Part shown: one piece after another, positions 52,121 to 60,319 of the stretch
How the letters are laid out: each line of letters starts with the position of its first letter
Position numbering within the stretch: the stretch's first letter is position 1
NCBI RefSeq assembly: GCF_008386585.1
Contig: NZ_VUOB01000037.1
Coordinates: forward strand, 1-64,000
DNA from: Solihabitans fulvus
Lineage (GTDB): Bacteria > Actinomycetota > Actinomycetes > Mycobacteriales > Pseudonocardiaceae
Length of the DNA stretch: 64,000 nt
Direction: 5' to 3'
Position numbers and translations under genes: made by a program
Notes under the pieces: generated by a model
The model's database searches: none
What the model saw: only the letters and a program-made list of their open reading frames with translations
What the model was told of the DNA's origin: nothing

Positions 52121-53518
52121 ATGCCGCGCGCACACGAACCACTCGAGGAAGACAACGGCAGGGCGGAGGTCTCGGTGAACCCGGTGTTCACCAGGGAACC
52201 CGTGCGGGTGCCCCGCAACGAGCTGCCGCCACGGGGCGTCGACCCGGACATCGCCTACCAGGTCGTGCACGACGAGCTGATGCTCGACGGCAACGCGCGG
52301 CTCAATCTCGCCACCTTCGTGACGACCTGGATGGAGCCCCAGGCGAAGGTGCTGATGGCCGAGTGCTTCGACAAGAACATGATCGACAAGGACGAGTACC
52401 CCAGGACCGCGGATCTGGAGATGCGCTGCGTCCGGATGCTCGCCGACCTCTGGCACGCCCCGGACGCCTCGCTCGCGCCGGGCTGCTCGACCACCGGATC
52501 GAGCGAGGCGTGCATGCTCGCCGGCCTCGCGCTCAAGCGGCGCTGGCAGCACGCGCGCCGCGCCGCCGGCAAACCGACCGACCGGCCCAACATCGTGATG
52601 GGCGTCAACGTCCAGATCTGCTGGGAGAAGTTCGCCAACTTCTGGGACGTCGAGGCGCGCCTGGTGCCCATGTCCGGCGATCGGTTCCACCTGTCGGCGG
52701 CGGAGGCGGCCGCGCACTGCGACGAGAACACCATCGGCGTGGTGGCGATCATGGGCTCGACCTTCGACGGCAGCTACGAGCCGGTGGCCGAGATCTGCGC
52801 CGCGCTCGACGAGCTGGCCGAGCGCACCGGCGTGGACGTCCCGGTGCACGTGGACGGCGCGTCCGGCGCGATGATCGCGCCGTTCTGCGATCCGGGGCTG
52901 GAGTGGGACTTCCGGCTGCCCAGGGTCGCCTCGATCAACACCTCGGGGCACAAGTACGGGCACGTCTACCCCGGGGTCGGCTGGATCGTCTGGCGGGAGG
53001 TCGCCGCGCTGCCGGAGGACCTGGTGTTCCGGGTGAACTACCTCGGCGGGAACATGCCGACCTTCGCGCTGAACTTCTCCAGGCCCGGCGCGCAGGTGGT
53101 CGCCCAGTACTACAACTTCCTGCGGCTGGGCTTCGACGGCTACCGGCGGGTGCAGGAGTCCTGCCGCGAGGTGGCCACCTCGCTGTCGGCGCGGATCGCG
53201 GCGCTTGGCCCGTTCCGGCTGCTCACCGACGGCAGCGAGCTGCCGGTGTTCGCCTTCACCCTGGCCGAGGGCGTCACCAGCTTCTCGGTGTTCGACGTGT
53301 CGGCGGCGCTGCGGGAGAACGGCTGGCTGGTGCCGGCGTACACGTTCCCGGCGGACCGGACGGACCTCGCCGCGCTGCGGATCGTGGCGCGCCTCGGGTT
53401 CTCGCACGACCTGGCCGACCTGCTGGTCGAGGACCTGACCAGGGCGCTGCCGAGGCTGCTCGCGCAGAGCGGGCCGATCAGGGGTCCCGAGGGGGCCAGC
53501 TTCGCGCACGGCGCCTGA
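52121..53518 (+). CDS. gadB: glutamate decarboxylase
   Basis: A 465-residue PLP-dependent glutamate decarboxylase that makes GABA and uses up a proton. INTSGHKYGHVYPGVGWIVWRE contains the cofactor lysine; APGCSTTGSSEACMLAGLA, VHVDGASGAMIAPF and VNYLGGNMPTFALNFSRPG are group II family segments. I start at the ATG at 52121, beginning MPRAHEPLEE; the frame opens ten codons earlier. No glutamate/GABA antiporter is adjacent. In other bacteria GAD serves acid resistance; here its function is inferred. Confidence 0.95.
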   Translation: MPRAHEPLEEDNGRAEVSVNPVFTREPVRVPRNELPPRGVDPDIAYQVVHDELMLDGNARLNLATFVTTWMEPQAKVLMAECFDKNMIDKDEYPRTADLEMRCVRMLADLWHAPDASLAPGCSTTGSSEACMLAGLALKRRWQHARRAAGKPTDRPNIVMGVNVQICWEKFANFWDVEARLVPMSGDRFHLSAAEAAAHCDENTIGVVAIMGSTFDGSYEPVAEICAALDELAERTGVDVPVHVDGASGAMIAPFCDPGLEWDFRLPRVASINTSGHKYGHVYPGVGWIVWREVAALPEDLVFRVNYLGGNMPTFALNFSRPGAQVVAQYYNFLRLGFDGYRRVQESCREVATSLSARIAALGPFRLLTDGSELPVFAFTLAEGVTSFSVFDVSAALRENGWLVPAYTFPADRTDLAALRIVARLGFSHDLADLLVEDLTRALPRLLAQSGPIRGPEGASFAHGA

Positions 53519-53546
53519 CCCGGATCGCCCAGCGATCGGCACAGCT

Positions 53547-53792
53547 CTACAGCAGCACGACCTCGCGGACGGTGCGGTCGGTGCGCACCAGCACCTCGGC
53601 GTGCTCCTCCCGGATGGCGCGGTAGACCAGCTCGCCGTAGGCGACGAGCCGGCGCAGCGCCTCGCTGAGGCCGACGTGCTCGCGCTCGATCACGAGCTGG
53701 AGCGCGAGCACGGTCTCCGGGGCGACGGCCGCGTCGATCCGGCTGACGCGGTGCGCGGCGCCGTGACGGGTTGGCTCAGTGGCATGGTCCAT
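53547..53792 (-). CDS. small RHH-like protein, paralogue 1
   Basis: An 81-residue protein with a ribbon-helix-helix-like core: RIDAAVAPETVLALQLVIEREHVGLSEALRRLVAYGELVYRAI. The first strand DAAVAPET and helices LALQLVIEREHVGLSEALRRL match the CopG/Arc layout. The tail AEVLVRTDRTVREVVLL closely matches paralogue 2 (54738-55022). Probably DNA-binding and dimeric. Divergent from the small membrane protein gene at 53934, with an AT-richer 141-base gap. Confidence 0.7.
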   Translation of the reverse strand: MDHATEPTRHGAAHRVSRIDAAVAPETVLALQLVIEREHVGLSEALRRLVAYGELVYRAIREEHAEVLVRTDRTVREVVLL

Positions 53793-53933
53793 GACGCCGC
53801 CCTCCGTTGGTCGCCCCTCTGTTCGTCGAGTATCGCATCATCACCACGTTGCCGCAACATATCTGCCACACATTCTGTGGTAGATCGTCACTGGCTATGA
53901 TCTGATCCGGGGGTCACGGAGAGGGATCGCGCG

Positions 53934-54254
53934 ATGACCGAGTCGAAGCCCGAGGCCGACCAGGTGGAGACGTGGACGGACGAGGACAGTGGTCCGCTGT
54001 TCCTCGGTCCCGTCGTCGACGCCCGCGAGCAGCGCCGGCACGTGGCCGGCATGCAGTCCCGCGTGCTGCTCGGCATCGGCGCGATCTTCCTGGTGACGCT
54101 GCTGGTCATCGTGCTCGGCCCGAGGTACTTCCAAATGCAGCAGGACGTCGTGCACCAGCTCATCCAGACCGTGCTGCCCTCGGTGCTGGCGGCGGGCGCG
54201 ACGATTGTCGGCACGCTGTTCGGCGCGGCCGCGAACCGGCGCGAGGATCGCTGA
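53934..54254 (+). CDS. small two-span membrane protein
   Basis: A 106-residue protein: an acidic cytosolic N-terminus, then two probable spans (VLLGIGAIFLVTLLVIVLGP and TVLPSVLAAGATIVGTLFGAAA) and a short basic tail. No family recognised. Ribosome-site-like GGAGAGGG precedes the ATG. It sits between two paralogous RHH-like genes, beside the Phd-like gene, so may belong to the same small-protein group, though that is only context. Confidence 0.65.
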   Translation: MTESKPEADQVETWTDEDSGPLFLGPVVDAREQRRHVAGMQSRVLLGIGAIFLVTLLVIVLGPRYFQMQQDVVHQLIQTVLPSVLAAGATIVGTLFGAAANRREDR

Positions 54255-54361
54255 GCTGCCATCCTCACTCGAATGCGCACCCGGTAGGGGTCCGGAAAGT
54301 GGCCCAGAAGCGGGCCGGGGTGGGTCAGAATGTGGCCGGTGATTATGTGGATTCGATAACT

Positions 54362-54393
54362 GTGTACACGGGTGTGTCCACGTGGGTGTACAC
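54362..54393. promoter_or_regulatory. paired GTGTACAC palindromes before Phd-like gene
   Basis: The 8-bp palindrome GTGTACAC occurs at 54362-54369 and 54386-54393, starts 24 bases apart, the second ending eight bases before the ATG at 54402. Typical layout of an autoregulatory antitoxin operator. Confidence 0.55.
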
Positions 54394-54401
54394 ATATTGA
54401 T

Positions 54402-54659
54402 ATGGGTGACGTGGTGGGGGGCCCAGTCGCGTTGTCGGTTCGCGAGGCGCGCGCTCAACTGTGCCAGATCCTGCGGGACTACCGAGATCGTCCCGACGAG
54501 GCCGAACCGGTCTACATCGGCACGCACCGGCATCACGAGGCGGTGCTGATCAGTGCCGAGCTGTTTCACGAACTCGCGAAATGGGCCGCGCGCGGCAGGT
54601 CGATGGCCTGGTACTTCGAAGAGCATCAAGAAGCCGGGTTCGGCCTTCGCGAACGCTGA
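54402..54659 (+). CDS. Phd/YefM-like antitoxin-type protein
   Basis: An 85-residue protein with the Phd/YefM pattern: PVALSVREARAQLCQILRDYRDRPDEAEPVYIGTHRHHEAVLISAELFHELAKW. Strand VALSVREAR, the helix that follows, VYIGTHRHHEAVLIS (like the VxITRHGKPVAVLVS of the family) and the closing helix are clear. Such proteins bind DNA and neutralise a toxin encoded next to them, yet no toxin frame is visible in the 78 bases before the next convergent gene. Perhaps a solo antitoxin or regulator. Confidence 0.7.
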   Translation: MGDVVGGPVALSVREARAQLCQILRDYRDRPDEAEPVYIGTHRHHEAVLISAELFHELAKWAARGRSMAWYFEEHQEAGFGLRER

Positions 54660-54705
54660 AGAAGCCGAGAGCGACGCGCTCCCGGCTTCCCGAGTCTTCC
54701 TGTGC

Positions 54706-54736
54706 CATTGCCGATATCTGCAACATTGCCGATATC
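54706..54736. repeat. 13-base direct repeat between convergent genes
   Basis: CATTGCCGATATC at 54706-54718 and 54724-54736, period 18, between the Phd-like stop and the RHH paralogue 2 stop. Its purpose is unclear; it could be an operator or a terminator-adjacent element. Confidence 0.4.
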
Positions 54737-54737
54737 G

Positions 54738-55022
54738 TTAGAGCAGGACGACTTCCTTGGTCGAGTCGTCCGTTTTCACCAGCAGGTCGGCGCCGTCCTC
54801 CCGGACGGCCCGATAGACGAACTCCCCGTAACCGATGAGCCGCCGAACCGCCTCCGTGAGACTCACGCCCTCACGGTCCATCACCAGCTCGAGCGCGCGC
54901 ACGGTGTCCGGCGTGACCGCGACATTGATCCGTTTCGGATCAGGCCGCCGCTCCTTGCCCTGTTTCCCGGCATCCTGGGACGACCGGGTGCCCGCTGACT
55001 GGGGGCGACTGGCTGCGCTCAT
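54738..55022 (-). CDS. small RHH-like protein, paralogue 2
   Basis: A 94-residue protein, paralogue of the one at 53547-53792. A charged flexible N-terminus (MSAASRPQSAGTRSSQDAGKQGKERRPDPK) leads to the RHH-like core RINVAVTPDTVRALELVMDREGVSLTEAVRRLIGYGEFVYRAV, then VKTDDSTKEVVLL. GGAGGA lies seven bases before the ATG at 55022; the frame opens further upstream without need. Likely a DNA-binding dimer. A 14-bp palindrome (55115-55128) is in the gap upstream of it, shared with the gene at 55199. Confidence 0.75.
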   Translation of the reverse strand: MSAASRPQSAGTRSSQDAGKQGKERRPDPKRINVAVTPDTVRALELVMDREGVSLTEAVRRLIGYGEFVYRAVREDGADLLVKTDDSTKEVVLL

Positions 55023-55114
55023 GTCCGTCTCCTCCGACGTGGGTTCAGCGAGGCTCCGGCACCCACAGTACGCCAACCAGCCACGTAAGTGAAGTCGAAA
55101 ACGTGGTGAATCTG

Positions 55115-55128
55115 TGTCAGATCTGACA
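55115..55128. promoter_or_regulatory. palindrome in divergent promoter region
   Basis: TGTCAGATCTGACA, a perfect 14-bp palindrome in the 176-base gap between the divergent genes starting at 55022 and 55199. CCACGT (55081-55086) and ACGTGG (55101-55106) form a second inverted pair. Candidate operators for the RHH protein. Confidence 0.45.
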
Positions 55129-55198
55129 GAAGCCTACCAGGGCGAGCGGGTACGCTTGGTTGTCGTTCCCCAACCGACCGTGATCGGGAGATCCAACG

Positions 55199-55405
55199 AT
55201 GACGAACGGAGCCGCCGGCGACGACGAGGTGCTGGCGGACGGCACCTGGACGGACGACGTCGACCGCGGCGACATCCCCACGACCAGGGTCATCGGCACC
55301 ATCGACCGCCCCGACCTGGTGATCACCTCGACCAGGACGATGCCGATGACCCCGGCCCGGGCGCTCGAGGTCGTCAGGGACCTCCGCCCGGCCAAGCGCC
55401 GGTAG
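55199..55405 (+). CDS. 68-residue hypothetical protein
   Basis: I do not recognise a family. The protein is acidic at the N-terminus (GDDEVLADGTWTDDVDRGD) and basic at the end (LRPAKRR), has no signal peptide or membrane span and contains a strand-rich IGTIDRPDLVITSTRT. GGGAGATC precedes the ATG. Located divergent from RHH paralogue 2 with a palindrome in between. Confident that it is a gene, from ribosome site and codon use; nothing is known of its role. Confidence 0.55.
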   Translation: MTNGAAGDDEVLADGTWTDDVDRGDIPTTRVIGTIDRPDLVITSTRTMPMTPARALEVVRDLRPAKRR

Positions 55406-55477
55406 ACAGTGCCGGTAGGCAGCGCCCGTAGACGACAGGCGGCGCGGGGCGGCCGCGCCCGCTCACGCCTCGCCCCC

Positions 55478-56332
55478 TTACGCCTGGCTTAGCCTGGCGA
55501 CCTCCTCCTCGGACAGCGTCAGGTCCGCCGAGGCGGCCGAGTCGCGCACGCTCTGCGGCCGCGACGCGCCGGGAATCGGCACCACCACCGGCGACAGGGC
55601 CAGCATCCAGGCCAGGCAGACCTGCTGCGGGCTGACCCCGTGCCGCTGTGCGACCTCGGCGAACGCGCCGAACCGGTCGCCGAGCACGCCGGCGTTGGCG
55701 ATGCCGCCGAGCGGGCTCCACGGCAGGAAGGCGACGCCGAGCGAGTCGCACAGCGCCAGCTCCGGCTCGCTCGACCGGAACGACGGCGAGAACTGGTTCT
55801 GCACCGAGGCGAGCCGGCCGTCGAGGACCTTGTTCGCCTCGGCGATCTGCTCAGGGTCGAAGTTGGACACGCCGGCCAGCCGGATCTTGCCGGCGTCGAG
55901 CAGGTCGGCCAGCGCCCCGACCGAGTCCGCGATCGGCACGCCATTGTCCGGCCGGTGGAACTGGTACAGCCCGATCGCCTCGACGCCGAGCCGCCGCAGC
56001 GACGCGTCGCAGGCGGCCTTCAAGTACTCGGGGCGGCCGTCGAGCCCCCATCCGCCGCCGGGGGTGCGGGTGTGCCCGCCCTTCGTGGCCACCAGGACGT
56101 CCGTGCGCCCGAACCCGCGCAGCGCCTCGGCGATCAGGTCCTCGTTGTGGCCGAAGTCGGTCTCGTCCATCGAGTAGGCGTCGGCCGTGTCGATCAGCGT
56201 CACGCCGGCGTCCAGCGCGGCCCGGATCGTCGCGACCGACCGTTCCCGGTCCGGCCGGCCCTGGATCGACATCGGCATGCCACCGAGCCCGATCGCGCTG
56301 ACCTCGCTGTCGCCGATCCGCCGAAACTTCAT
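55478..56332 (-). CDS. aldo/keto reductase
   Basis: A 284-residue aldo/keto reductase. Tetrad: Asp in LIDTADAYSMDE, Tyr in the same segment, Lys in VLVATKGGHTR and His in LYQFHRPDN. The C-terminal VPIPGASRPQSVRDSA is the cofactor loop. The ATG at 56332 follows GGGAG; a far longer frame upstream is a shadow of the divergent methyltransferase. Its active-site tyrosine region and length differ from the paralogue at 3776, so the two probably have different substrates. Confidence 0.92.
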   Translation of the reverse strand: MKFRRIGDSEVSAIGLGGMPMSIQGRPDRERSVATIRAALDAGVTLIDTADAYSMDETDFGHNEDLIAEALRGFGRTDVLVATKGGHTRTPGGGWGLDGRPEYLKAACDASLRRLGVEAIGLYQFHRPDNGVPIADSVGALADLLDAGKIRLAGVSNFDPEQIAEANKVLDGRLASVQNQFSPSFRSSEPELALCDSLGVAFLPWSPLGGIANAGVLGDRFGAFAEVAQRHGVSPQQVCLAWMLALSPVVVPIPGASRPQSVRDSAASADLTLSEEEVARLSQA

Positions 56333-56563
56333 GTCGCTCCCTTCACCACGTCTTGGCTGTGTCTTCGAGTTGACCAGAACCCGCCGGGTCCCGCACTCGG
56401 GCGGCCGTGAGCAGCGCCACCGATCGGTGATCACACATGCCGCCAAGCGGGCGGTGCGCGCCGTTGCCGAGTTGGCCATGATGGACCAGCCATGTCCGCC
56501 GAGCGGGGGCTGTGTCACTGTGACCGTGTCAGCACCGATCCCTGAACGACGGAGGTGACGAGC

Positions 56564-57376
56564 GTGGAACGACCCAACTGGGCTCCAGGAGACATCGATG
56601 TGGAGCGCGCCAGCGTCGCTCGCGTCTACGACTACTGGCTGGGCGGTGCGCACAACTTCGCAGCGGACCGGGCCGCGGCCCGGCAGGCGCTCGAGGCGAT
56701 GCCCGAGCTCAAGAGCGTCATCCTCACCAACCGGGCGTTCCTGCGCAGAGCGGTGCGGTACCTGGCCTCCGTCGGCATCCGCCAGTTCCTCGACCTCGGG
56801 TCCGGCATTCCCACCGTCGGCAACGTGCACGAGGTGGCTGGGCAGGTCGACCCCACCACGCGGGTCGTCTACGTGGACATCGACCCGGTCGCCGTCGCGC
56901 ACGGCAGGGCGATCCTCGCCGAGGACCCGAACGTCACCATGGTGCGGGCCGACGTCAGGGACACCGCGTCCGTGCTGGAGTCCGCCGAGATCAGGAAGCT
57001 GTTCGACCCGACGGAGCCGGTGGCCGTGCTGATGATCGCGCTGCTGCACTTCATGCCGGACGAGACCGACCCGTACGGCATGGTCGCCACCTACCGGGAC
57101 AGCATGCCGTCGGGCAGCTACCTGGCCGTCTCGCACGCTGGCTTCGAGTCGGGCGAGGAACCGTTCGGCTGGCGGCGCGCGCGGGACCTCTACGAACGGC
57201 AGGTCACGCCGATGACGAACCGGACCGGCGCCGAGTTCGCCCGCTTCTTCGAGGGCTTCGACCTGGTCGAGCCCGGCCAGGTGCGGATCCCGCTGTGGCG
57301 CCCGGACTCGCCGGACGACGTCGAGGAGACGGCGGCCAGGTATCCCGGGTTCGGGGCGGTCGGCCGGAAGCCGTGA
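56564..57376 (+). CDS. SAM-dependent methyltransferase, PF04672 type
   Basis: A 270-residue member of the S-adenosyl methyltransferase family PF04672 (formerly DUF574), which is expanded in streptomycetes and relatives. Hallmarks: SVARVYDYWLGGAHNFAADRAAA near the start, IRQFLDLGSGIPTVGNVHEVA (motif I), VVYVDIDPVAVAHGRAIL and AVLMIALLHFMPDETDP. I take the GTG at 56564, eight bases after GGAGG, over the GTG inside that site at 56555. Substrate and pathway are unknown. Confidence 0.9.
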   Translation: MERPNWAPGDIDVERASVARVYDYWLGGAHNFAADRAAARQALEAMPELKSVILTNRAFLRRAVRYLASVGIRQFLDLGSGIPTVGNVHEVAGQVDPTTRVVYVDIDPVAVAHGRAILAEDPNVTMVRADVRDTASVLESAEIRKLFDPTEPVAVLMIALLHFMPDETDPYGMVATYRDSMPSGSYLAVSHAGFESGEEPFGWRRARDLYERQVTPMTNRTGAEFARFFEGFDLVEPGQVRIPLWRPDSPDDVEETAARYPGFGAVGRKP

Positions 57377-57515
57377 TGTTCGACGTCGCCCATGCGCCGG
57401 TCGTATGCTCCGCAGTGTCCGGCCAGGGTCCCGGGGTTCCCACGGCCGGTACCGTGCACGGGGTCGCGACGCAGAGTCCCCACCACCGTCCTTGCCGACC
57501 CCCTGGCAGGCGAAC

Positions 57516-59678
57516 ATGACCGACCGGACGTTCCACAGCGTGTCGCCAAGCGCAACCGGGCTCGATCCCGCGGTGCTGGCCGGCGCGGAGTCGTTCGCGC
57601 GCAGCTGGGCCACGGCCGTCATCGGCAGCAGCTACGTGCCGATGACCAGGGCCGAGGTCGCCGATCACCTGCGGGCGCTGACCGAGCTGCTCGTCGGCGC
57701 GCTGTACACGAACCCGTTCCGCACCGCGCCCGGCTACGACATCGGCACCAGGCTGGTCGAGGCGCACTTCACCAGCACCGACACGCTCGGCCGCACCGTC
57801 CAGCTGCTCGGCGACGATTTACTCACCGCACTCGGCCTGGCGGGCGACGAGCGGATGCGGTCGCGGCTGGCCGCGCTCCAGGGCGCCCTGGCCGCCGGCT
57901 ACTCCCGCGCGCTGCGCGAGCGGACCCTCGCCGAGCAGGAGGCGATCCGCGCCGCCGTGCTCGACGCGCGGGACCAGGCGGAGACCGCCCTGCGGGCCAG
58001 TGAGGCGCGGTTTCGGGCCATGTTCACCGAGGCCGCGATCGGCATCGGCATCGCCGCGATCGACGGCACCATCCTGGACGTCAACCAGTCGCTCCAGGAC
58101 ATGCTCGGCTACACCGTCGAGGAGATGCGCGCCCGCAACGTCCGCGACCTCATGCACCCCGAGGACGCGGCGAGCGTCTGGCGGCTCTACGACCAGCTGA
58201 TCAGGGGCGAGTGCGACCACTACCGCGCGGAGAAGCGGTTCAACCGCGCGGACGGCGAGCAGGTGTGGACGCACCTGACGCTGTCGCTGGTCCGCGACGA
58301 CCACGGCGAGCCGCAGTACCAGGTGGCGATGATCGAGGACGTCACCGACCGGCACCTGTTGCAGAACCGGCTGCGTTTCCAGGCCCTGCACGACCCGCTG
58401 ACCGGGCTGCCCAACCGGGCGCTGTTCCTCGAGCGGCTCGGCAAGGCGTTCAACGTGCGCAGCCCGCGCGCCAGGGTCGGCCTGTGCTACCTCGACCTCG
58501 ACGGCTTCAAGGTGATCAACGACAGCCTCGGGCACGACATCGGCGACCAGCTGCTGATCGAGGTCGGGCGGCGGCTGGACAGCTCGGTGGCCGGCGAGGG
58601 CAGGCTGGTGGCCAGGATGGGTGGCGACGAGTTCGTCATCCTGGTGGAGGGCTCGGCCGGCACGCAGGACATCGTCGAGGTGGCGGACCGCGTGCTGCGC
58701 ACGCTGGAGGGCCCGGTGCGGATCGGCGGCCACGAGCTGTCGATCTCCGCGAGCATCGGCATCGTGGAGCGGGCTGTCGCCGGCACCACGGCCGCCGAGC
58801 AGATGCGCGACGCGGACATCACGCTGTACTGGGCGAAGGCGGACGGCAAGAGCCGCTGGGCGCTGTACGACCCGGAGCGCAACGCCCGCGAGGTCGCCAG
58901 GTTCACGCTGTCCGCGACGATGCCGGCCGCGTTGGAGCGGGACGAGTTCTACGTCGACTACCAGCCGTTGGTGCGGCTGGAGGACAGCACGGTGGTCGGC
59001 GTCGAGGCGCTGGTCCGCTGGCAGCACCCGGAGTTCGGGCGGCTCGCGCCGGACCGGTTCATCGAGCTGGCCGAGGAGACCGGGCTGATCGTGCCGCTGG
59101 GCAGGTGGGTGCTGCGCAAGGCGTGCGAGCAGGCCCGCCGCTGGTTGGTCGAGTTCGGCGACAGCGCGCCGTTCGTGAGCGTCAACCTCGCGGTGCGGCA
59201 GTCCCGCGACCCCGAGCTGGTGCGGGACGTGCGGCGGATCCTCGACGAGTGCGAGCTGCCGCCGACGCATCTCCAGCTGGAGCTCACCGAGAGCGCGATC
59301 ATGGGCACTGCGGACGAGCCGCTGGAGGCGCTGCGCAGCCTGTCGGACATGGGCGTGCGGATCGCCATCGACGACTTCGGCACCGGCTACTCGAACCTGG
59401 CCTACCTGCGGCACCTGCCGGTGCACGAGCTGAAGGTGGCGGGCTCGTTCATGGAGGGCCTGCGCGCGGCGGACGGCGCGGACCCGGTGGACGCCCAGAT
59501 CGTGGCGACCCTGGTGCAGCTGGCGCACGCGCTCGACCTGACCGTCACCGCGGAGGGTGTCGAGACGCCCGCGCAGGCCGAGCGGCTGCGCCGGATCGGC
59601 TGCGACGCGGGCCAGGGCTGGTTCTTCGCCAGGCCGGGACCGCCGGAGGACATCGACCGCCTGCTGCACGGCGACTAG
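57516..59678 (+). CDS. PAS-GGDEF-EAL c-di-GMP turnover protein
   Basis: A 720-residue soluble signalling protein with both cyclic di-GMP synthase and phosphodiesterase domains. An N-terminal helical region (about 1-160) of the actinobacterial type, a PAS domain (about 165-290), a GGDEF domain (intact MGGDEFVIL near residue 367) and an EAL domain (VEALVRW near 495) with SVNLAVRQ, LELTES, IDDFGTGYSN, LKV (Lys), TAEGVET and GQGWFFARP. All known EAL catalytic residues are present, so both activities are possible. No membrane span. Start at the ATG at 57516. Confidence 0.93.
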   Translation: MTDRTFHSVSPSATGLDPAVLAGAESFARSWATAVIGSSYVPMTRAEVADHLRALTELLVGALYTNPFRTAPGYDIGTRLVEAHFTSTDTLGRTVQLLGDDLLTALGLAGDERMRSRLAALQGALAAGYSRALRERTLAEQEAIRAAVLDARDQAETALRASEARFRAMFTEAAIGIGIAAIDGTILDVNQSLQDMLGYTVEEMRARNVRDLMHPEDAASVWRLYDQLIRGECDHYRAEKRFNRADGEQVWTHLTLSLVRDDHGEPQYQVAMIEDVTDRHLLQNRLRFQALHDPLTGLPNRALFLERLGKAFNVRSPRARVGLCYLDLDGFKVINDSLGHDIGDQLLIEVGRRLDSSVAGEGRLVARMGGDEFVILVEGSAGTQDIVEVADRVLRTLEGPVRIGGHELSISASIGIVERAVAGTTAAEQMRDADITLYWAKADGKSRWALYDPERNAREVARFTLSATMPAALERDEFYVDYQPLVRLEDSTVVGVEALVRWQHPEFGRLAPDRFIELAEETGLIVPLGRWVLRKACEQARRWLVEFGDSAPFVSVNLAVRQSRDPELVRDVRRILDECELPPTHLQLELTESAIMGTADEPLEALRSLSDMGVRIAIDDFGTGYSNLAYLRHLPVHELKVAGSFMEGLRAADGADPVDAQIVATLVQLAHALDLTVTAEGVETPAQAERLRRIGCDAGQGWFFARPGPPEDIDRLLHGD

Positions 59679-59747
59679 GGCGGTGTCCGGTGGATCCCGC
59701 CCAATAATCGCTCGACCGCCCCACCGACTTGCGTGAAACTCCCGACG

Positions 59748-60263
59748 ATGACGCAACGAACCGACACGCCTCCCACCTGGGACGAGCGCACGCAGCTGAG
59801 CACCTTCCTGGACTACGCCCGTGACACGGCGCGAGCCAAGTGCGAGGGCGTGTCCGAGGAAGACGCCAGCAGAGCCCCGCTTCCGAACTCGCCGCTGATG
59901 ACCCTGTGCGGGCTGATCAGCCATCTGCGGTGGGTCGAGTACCACTGGGTCCAAGTGATGTTCCTCGGGGAGGAACCCTCGGGTCCGCTCACGCAGGCGA
60001 GCGACGAGGACCCCGACCCCGAGATGCGGACAGCGGTCGACATTCCGTTGCCCCGGCTGCTCGCCGAATACGAGGAGCAGAGCGACCGCTACCGTCGCCT
60101 GCTGGCCGACCACGACCTGAACTCACGGGCCAAGCGCTCCATCAGCGACGGCCGCCACGTGGACCTCCGCTGGGTGATCCTCCACCTCATCGAAGAGATC
60201 TCCCGACACAACGGGCATCTCGACATCGTGCGGGAGCTCGTCGACGGACGGACCGGCGTCTAG
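59748..60263 (+). CDS. DinB family / DUF664 protein
   Basis: A 171-residue four-helix-bundle DinB-like protein. The motif pattern is LSTFLDYARDTARAKCEGVSEEDASRAPLPNSPLMTLCGLISHLRWVEYHWVQVMFLG (first metal-type His near HLRWVEYHW) and DLRWVILHLIEEISRHNGHLDIVRELVDG, the second His-x-x-x-His site. The family includes mycothiol-dependent transferases, which many actinobacteria use to detoxify or modify compounds; assignment to those is inference. Start ATG 59748 (GTG 59733 is also possible). Confidence 0.87.
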   Translation: MTQRTDTPPTWDERTQLSTFLDYARDTARAKCEGVSEEDASRAPLPNSPLMTLCGLISHLRWVEYHWVQVMFLGEEPSGPLTQASDEDPDPEMRTAVDIPLPRLLAEYEEQSDRYRRLLADHDLNSRAKRSISDGRHVDLRWVILHLIEEISRHNGHLDIVRELVDGRTGV

Positions 60264-60319
60264 GTGTACTGACCTGTGCGGTGGATCTTGCGGGTGAGGC
60301 CGCCCCGGGAGCGTCCGGG

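Noticed and set aside
54372..54659. A complete toxin-antitoxin system at the Phd-like gene.
   Set aside because: Only the antitoxin-like part is seen. No PIN, RelE, Doc or similar toxin frame lies beside it.
55478..57622. A 714-residue fusion read on the minus strand covering the aldo/keto reductase and beyond.
   Set aside because: The upstream half is the antisense of the PF04672 methyltransferase; the reductase has its own start and ribosome site at 56332.
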